Source: Paraspadella gotoi
Lineage: Eukaryota > Chaetognatha
Assembly (NCBI GenBank): GCA_051294375.1
Contig: CM119265.1
Span: 28,240,260 to 28,304,259 of the forward strand
Reading direction: 5' to 3'
DNA length: 64,000 bases
Under the pieces are notes generated by a model. It was not told the DNA's origin, ran no database searches, and saw only the letters and a program-made list of their open reading frames with translations. Below, one piece after another: positions 59,924 to 64,000 of the stretch. The number at the start of each line of letters is the position of its first letter. Position 1 is the stretch's first letter. Both the position numbers and the translations under genes were made by a program.

Positions 59924-60970
59924 AAACCAGTTATTAATATCTGAAACCGATTACGTAGGCGAACTTAATTATTCAGAATATTCTCCTAAACTCAGTTTTT
60001 CCCGAAAAAAATTTAAAAATGTTATTTAATTCGTAACCCTCCTTTGGACTTACAGTATTTTTTTTCTTTTAATGCTACAAAATCTACGCTACGACAAAAT
60101 ATCACTGTGACACAATGGCGTAATGATATAAATCCAGTAATAATAACAAAAGTGGCATAGTGACAGTGTCGCTCTTTATCACAGTCATGGCGACTCAGAC
60201 TGCGCCACGTCGTTACGCCACAGTGACGCTGCGTCTTTGCCACGCCATTTTTAGAGTCTTTCTCTCTTTTTTCATTATGCTCATCGCAAAACTTCTCTAC
60301 AAGTTTTTCCCCAAGGTTAATTTTCTCTGTGGTTGAGAATTTTAATCGAAATAAACAATAATTAATATTTTTTTTATTTTTCATCAGGTCCGTCGAATGC
60401 TTTTCGAGAGATTTGCTAAAAATAAAAATACTCAAATCTCATTTAATAAGGTATTAATACCCACATATTTTTGGGGGGAACTTAATTTTTTTGTTTTAAT
60501 CAAATCAGATTCTTAGAGATTATATTTTATTATAGTATTTTCACTACTTGTTTGATATGACTGATTCAGTCTTAAACAATGGAATTTATCTCAGAACCCA
60601 TTGGTCCCTGTTTCTTGACCCTTGCAAAAAAGTGACGGCCCGGTTAAACCACCGGTAGTAAGGTCATCTCAGCTCTGGATTCGAAGTTCCGGCAAGGCAA
60701 GACGACTGACGGAATCAGTTTCCACACTGTGTCTTTGAAATAGAGCGTTTCATATCATATCATATATAATATCATATGATCATTTCATATCATTTTAACG
60801 GCAGGACTGTTTTGAAGCTTCAGATCGTTAATATACGGTACGTCCAATTACTTGAAAAATTTTTTTTTCTGATCATACGGCATAATATGCAAATGATTTA
60901 TGGAAACGAGGCTCGTTAAAAAACAAATGATCAGTCCAAATATTCTTTCACTCTTTTCATCCCCCCCTTA
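57265..60970. other. Upstream of the deiodinase Sec exon; repeats
   Basis: Holds a dispersed-repeat copy (57316-57440), a 17-bp accaatcacaacaaact array (57555-57690), a (GGC)n/(GAC)n GC-rich patch (58310-58470) that could be part of a 5' exon (DPIRQIVQDEES reads open before it), (GA)n at 58540-58620 and (CT)n at 59832-59925. The N-terminal deiodinase exon should lie here or further upstream but was not identified. Confidence 0.5.
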
Positions 60971-60972
60971 AG

Positions 60973-62165
60973 GATGCAAGAGAGCAACGATATTTCGGCT
61001 ACGGTTTCATCGCTACCTCAGAATTCATTCTAGTCAACTTGAAGACATGGAGCCGCGAGGCTTTTCGCGAGGCGGAAATAGGTTTCTCGGCGCCGGATCC
61101 CCTCGTCCTCTCTCTTCGTTCCGGCAAAAAGAAGGCGTTGTTGTCGTCGGCGAGATCGGGAATTCCTTTGGTGTTGAATTTCGGCAGCTGCACTTGACCG
61201 CCGTACATGGGCGAGTTGGAAAGGTATGTGATTGGTGGGTTTGTTACAATATGATTGGTCGGTTTATTCAAATGTGATTATTCGGTTTGATCCAATGTGA
61301 TTGGTCGGTTTTATCAAATGTGATTGTTTGGTTTTATCCAATGTGATTAGTCGGTTTGATACAATGTGATTGATCAGTTTTATCAAGTGTGATTGTTTGG
61401 TTTTATCAAAAGTGATTGGTCAGTTTTATCTATAACCTTATCCAGCCTTATCCAGTACCTCTTAATTCCAACCATTACCATCTACTTAAAACCGTTTCTC
61501 ACCCTACAGCGAAGCGTCCCCTGCTCCAGTTAGACCTACAGTGAACAATTAAAGAAGCTAATTTTCATTTTTTTGTTGGCAGAATGAAATTTAAATTAAT
61601 ATTCCTTGATCAAGCGAACTGAAAGCACTTAAACCCGATCGATTTTTAGCCAATCAGAATCCTCCATTCAGTTTCTCCCGATTGGTCGAGAGATTTTCCT
61701 CCGTCGCTGATTTCGTATTCGTCTACATCGCTGAGGCTCATCCTTTCGAGAGGGGACACTTTGAGGGGAACTTCAACATAGAGACTCATCAGGTCGGTAG
61801 GTCGGTCTATCCGTCAGTCAATATGTCCATATATGCCAACTCGAGACTCAGAGAGGGAGAGAGAGAGACACACACACACACACACTAAGTCTAACCCACT
61901 GACCCTTTTCCAGCGCCTCGCCGACCGCCTCTCTGCGGCCTCTATCCTTCGCTCGGAAGTCGACGCCCGCTTCCCTCTCTTGAAGACGGTCGACATCCTC
62001 GTGGATGAAATGAACGACGCCGCCAACCGGAAGTTCGCCGCGGCGCCGGAACGCCTTGTCGTGGTCCTCGACGGCGTCGTGAGATACATGAGCGGCGCGA
62101 CTCCTTTGGAATACAAGATAGAGGAAGTGGAGCGATGGTTGGAGGAGCTGGAGCAGGAGCGTTAG
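60973..62165 (+). CDS. Iodothyronine deiodinase, selenoprotein (5' exon not found)
   Basis: Thioredoxin-fold oxidoreductase that removes iodine from iodothyronines. Exons: 60973-61223, 61693-61792 and 61914-62165 (TAG 62163-62165); phases agree and give 200 residues. The first visible exon reads YGFIATSEFILVNLKTWSRE, IGFSAPDPLV, then GIPLVLNFGSCT, TGA (61195-61197), PPYMGELER: the GSCT-Sec-PP active site of the family. Exon 2 gives FSSVADFVFVYIAEAHP, the conserved deiodinase helix and EAHP. Exon 3 gives RLADRLSAASILR, FPLLKTVDILVDEMNDAANR, FAAAPERLVVVLDG and VVRYMSGATP, matching the ALPERL and final strand region. The membrane-anchoring N-terminus must be in an upstream exon; the acceptor (CCCCTTAAG) is inferred. 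Human and invertebrate members are about 250-290 residues, so about 60-80 are missing. The C-terminus ends inside a minisatellite. Confidence 0.95.
61195..61197 (+). other. In-frame UGA selenocysteine codon
   Basis: TGA falls exactly where deiodinases have Sec, between FGSCT and PP, with conserved sequence in the same frame for 70 codons before it and through two spliced exons after it. The true stop is TAG. A SECIS candidate lies about 540 nt beyond the stop. Confidence 0.93.
61230..61435 (+). repeat. Minisatellite in deiodinase intron 1
   Basis: Eight to nine degenerate 22-24 bp units of aatgtgattggtcggtttta start seven bases after the donor of the Sec exon. Confidence 0.85.
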
Positions 62166-62515
62166 ATGGAGCAGCTGGAGGTGGTTCTATAGATGGAGCA
62201 GCTGGAACTGGTTCTATAGATGGAGCAGCTGGAGCTGTAGCGATAGATGGAGCAGCTGGAATGGAGCGATGTTTGGAGCAGCTGGAGCTGGAGCGATGGT
62301 TGGAGGAGCTGGATCTGGAGCGTTGGTTGAAGGAGCTGGAGCTGGAGCGATGGATGGACCAGCTGGAGCTGGAGCGATAGATGGACCAGATTGAGCGGGA
62401 GCGATGGATGGAGCCGCTGGAGCTGGAGCGATAGATGAAACCGCTGGAGCTGGAGCGATAGATGGAGTCCCTCGAGCTGAAGCGATGGATGGAGCAGCTG
62501 GAGCTGGAGTAATCA
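62125..62515 (+). repeat. 24-bp minisatellite spanning the deiodinase stop
   Basis: About 16 units of gatggagcagctggagctgg plus agc, with (a/t)ag versus tgg variants. It starts inside the last exon, encoding the final ERWLEELEQER, and continues through the TAG stop for 350 bp of 3' UTR. Several later units still read ERWLEELELER-like, and GCGATAG variants supply stops. Confidence 0.92.
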
Positions 62516-62702
62516 ACATGTTTGAAAATATATATGATTATATCTTTATTCGATGCTGATATTTTGCGAGATTTCTGAAGTAGTTCAAAATTAGATTTTT
62601 CTTACTTTTCTTATATTTAATAACTTTTCATTCCGGCGTTTAAGATATTTTAGTCATGGTAGAAATTTAATATTTAATTTAATAACTGAAGTCAACTTCC
62701 AT

Positions 62703-62785
62703 CTACGAACTGATTCGATGAAAAAATCTTTTTAAAACTTTACAAAGTTGAAAGATTTTGGATGTTAAAATTTTGTCGTTTGTAG
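62703..62785 (+). promoter_or_regulatory. SECIS element, type II, deiodinase 3' UTR
   Basis: Directs UGA recoding by recruiting SBP2 and eEFSec. Helix I: CTACGAAC (62703-62710) pairs with GTTTGTAG (62778-62785), one G-U. Internal loop of 7 and 14 nt. Quartet: ATGA (62718-62721) with GGAT (62760-62763), giving U-U, G-A, A-G and A-G, the NGAN form. Helix II: AAAATCTTT (62723-62731) pairs with AAAGATTTT (62751-62759), 9 bp. Twelve nt separate ATGA from the unpaired AA at 62734-62735. Helix III: AACTT with AAGTT around a four-base loop, which makes it type II. Distances and motifs match the eukaryotic consensus; no folding program was run. Confidence 0.85.
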
Positions 62786-62820
62786 ATTCGATTGTTTCTC
62801 TTTTAAGAAACCATAAATTT

Positions 62821-62826
62821 AATAAA
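62821..62826 (+). terminator. Poly(A) signal AATAAA, deiodinase
   Basis: Canonical hexamer 36 nt after the SECIS and 656 nt after the stop. GT/T-rich sequence follows within 80-130 nt (62905-62990), fitting a 3' end there. Confidence 0.55.
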
Positions 62827-62829
62827 GTT

Positions 62830-64000
62830 TACGAGCATATAAATTATATGTTATATTATAACGCTACACTGTACATTTATTGGATATCTCGTGGGCATTC
62901 TTTTATTTTGAACAAATTAATGTTTGTTCATTAGCTGTCTTTATTTTTATATTTTTTCTCACTTATTTGTGTTAACTTTACAAATCTGAGAATTTTGATG
63001 ATTTGTTAATAATGTAATTAATTAATAAAAGAAAATTAAGAATAAACTATGTCAGTTTTTTTTTTTCTAAATCAAAATATCATTTAAAAAAAATTAATTC
63101 TATTTTGCTGACGATAGTTTCTCCATGTGTCTAAAAATGAAGTACCTAGAAATTTATTTTGAAATTAAAATTTAGAAAACTATTTAGCTATATTTCATCT
63201 ACGGGTATTACCCAATTATTCCTCTTTTTCTTCACCCTTCTCCTCTGCACCTTAACCCTAAACTCAAAACTCAAAAGAAAGAATCACTAAACGACTCTGA
63301 AAAGAAAATCATAAGAAACTCATCCTTAGTGACAGGAGACCGACATTCGAGACTCGGGGTCAAACTTAAGTCAACATAGAGTTCTTTGAAGCAACGTCAT
63401 GCCTGCGACCAACTTGTAGCGCTGAGGGTCAGGGCTGACATGTCTCTTCGTTTTACTAAACGTCTAAAAATTATATGTGTTGGCTTGGCATCCAGTCATC
63501 AATTCGTTCTTCTGAATGGACGCTGGCAAGTAATTCGCAAATTCTTCGGGGTTTTAGCCTTTTGTTCGTTTGGTGGTTCAGCAATACCGGTTACTTGATG
63601 ATAAATAGTTTATTCATTAATTCATAACGGGTATTTTCTTTCTTTTTTGAGAGATGTTAACGTTAATCTTCTAGAGTTTGAAAACTAAGTTCACATTTAA
63701 CACGAGTAGGACGTATTATGAATTTTGAATATTACTTGCGCAAATAAACAAACAACTTTTTTTCCTTCCGACCAATCGTGGACCAATTACGACATTTTCT
63801 CCTTTCTGCCCTCGAAAAAATTCCAGGATTCCCCGCGAGTCAAAATAACTTTTTTTCTCGTCGCATCGTTAATTATCGCTTTCGCAGTTTTCGTCGGATC
63901 TGCTTATCGGCAGATCCCGACTCTATAATCCACATTACGTTACAATTTGTTAGGATTTAATTATCGTAGGCAGATCCGACATCGTTTTAAAATTAATTAT
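62830..64000. other. Gene-free 3' flank
   Basis: AT-rich DNA; short open frames at 63386-63598 and 63725-63928 have no recognisable similarity. A foldback repeat related to 43.9-44.3 kb starts at about 63890 and may continue beyond the window. Confidence 0.55.

Noticed and set aside
61195-61197. TGA read as a premature stop or pseudogene mark
   Set aside because: It sits at the known Sec position, conserved sequence continues in frame, and a SECIS candidate follows.

Overview
This is animal (metazoan) nuclear DNA. Genes are split into short exons with GT-AG introns of roughly 70-800 bp, and they encode animal-specific proteins: a BMP-type TGF-beta ligand, a Golgi/ER class I alpha-mannosidase and an iodothyronine deiodinase. 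The species cannot be named from the sequence. An invertebrate is suggested by the small introns and the very high load of simple repeats: (GA)n/(CT)n, (TTTA)n, (GATT)n, (CGAA)n, (TATG)n and above all (ACG/CGT)n. No reverse transcriptase, integrase, transposase, rRNA or clear tRNA gene was seen. Fourteen runs of N (10 to 359 bases) show this is a gapped draft assembly.

Layout: 0-7.4 kb holds a plus-strand multi-exon gene I do not recognise, tangled with partial duplications. 9.8-12.2 kb is a plus-strand two-exon gene for a multi-pass membrane protein resembling the XK-related family. 15.7-24.1 kb is a minus-strand BMP5-8-like gene. 29.3-37.4 kb is a minus-strand GH47 alpha-1,2-mannosidase with thirteen phase-compatible coding exons; its C-terminal exons are not visible and probably lie in the 27.3-28.4 kb gaps. 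39.0-42.1 kb is a minus-strand gene of unknown function with acidic, Pro-rich and Gly-Ala-Asp repeat exons. 42-61 kb is almost entirely simple repeats, minisatellites and dispersed repeat fragments. 61.0-62.8 kb is the end of a plus-strand iodothyronine deiodinase, with an in-frame UGA selenocysteine codon and a convincing type II SECIS hairpin in the 3' UTR.

The most rewarding part of the window is the deiodinase. The Sec codon, a TAG stop, the SECIS and a poly(A) signal all sit in the expected order within 1.9 kb, and a length-variable minisatellite lies between the stop and the SECIS.

Three further themes recur. (1) The ends of exons or reading frames are embedded in short tandem duplications (BMP C-terminus, deiodinase C-terminus, two mannosidase exon/donor junctions). 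(2) Microsatellites form parts of splice sites: (CT)n polypyrimidine tracts and GTGAGAGAGA-type donors. (3) ACG-type trinucleotide tracts lie inside conserved exons and encode Thr, Asp or Arg runs. Several blocks (17.5-20.4, 24.4-25.8 and 28.6-32.3 kb) are back-to-back copies differing mainly by single-base indels; these look like assembly errors and break otherwise good exons.
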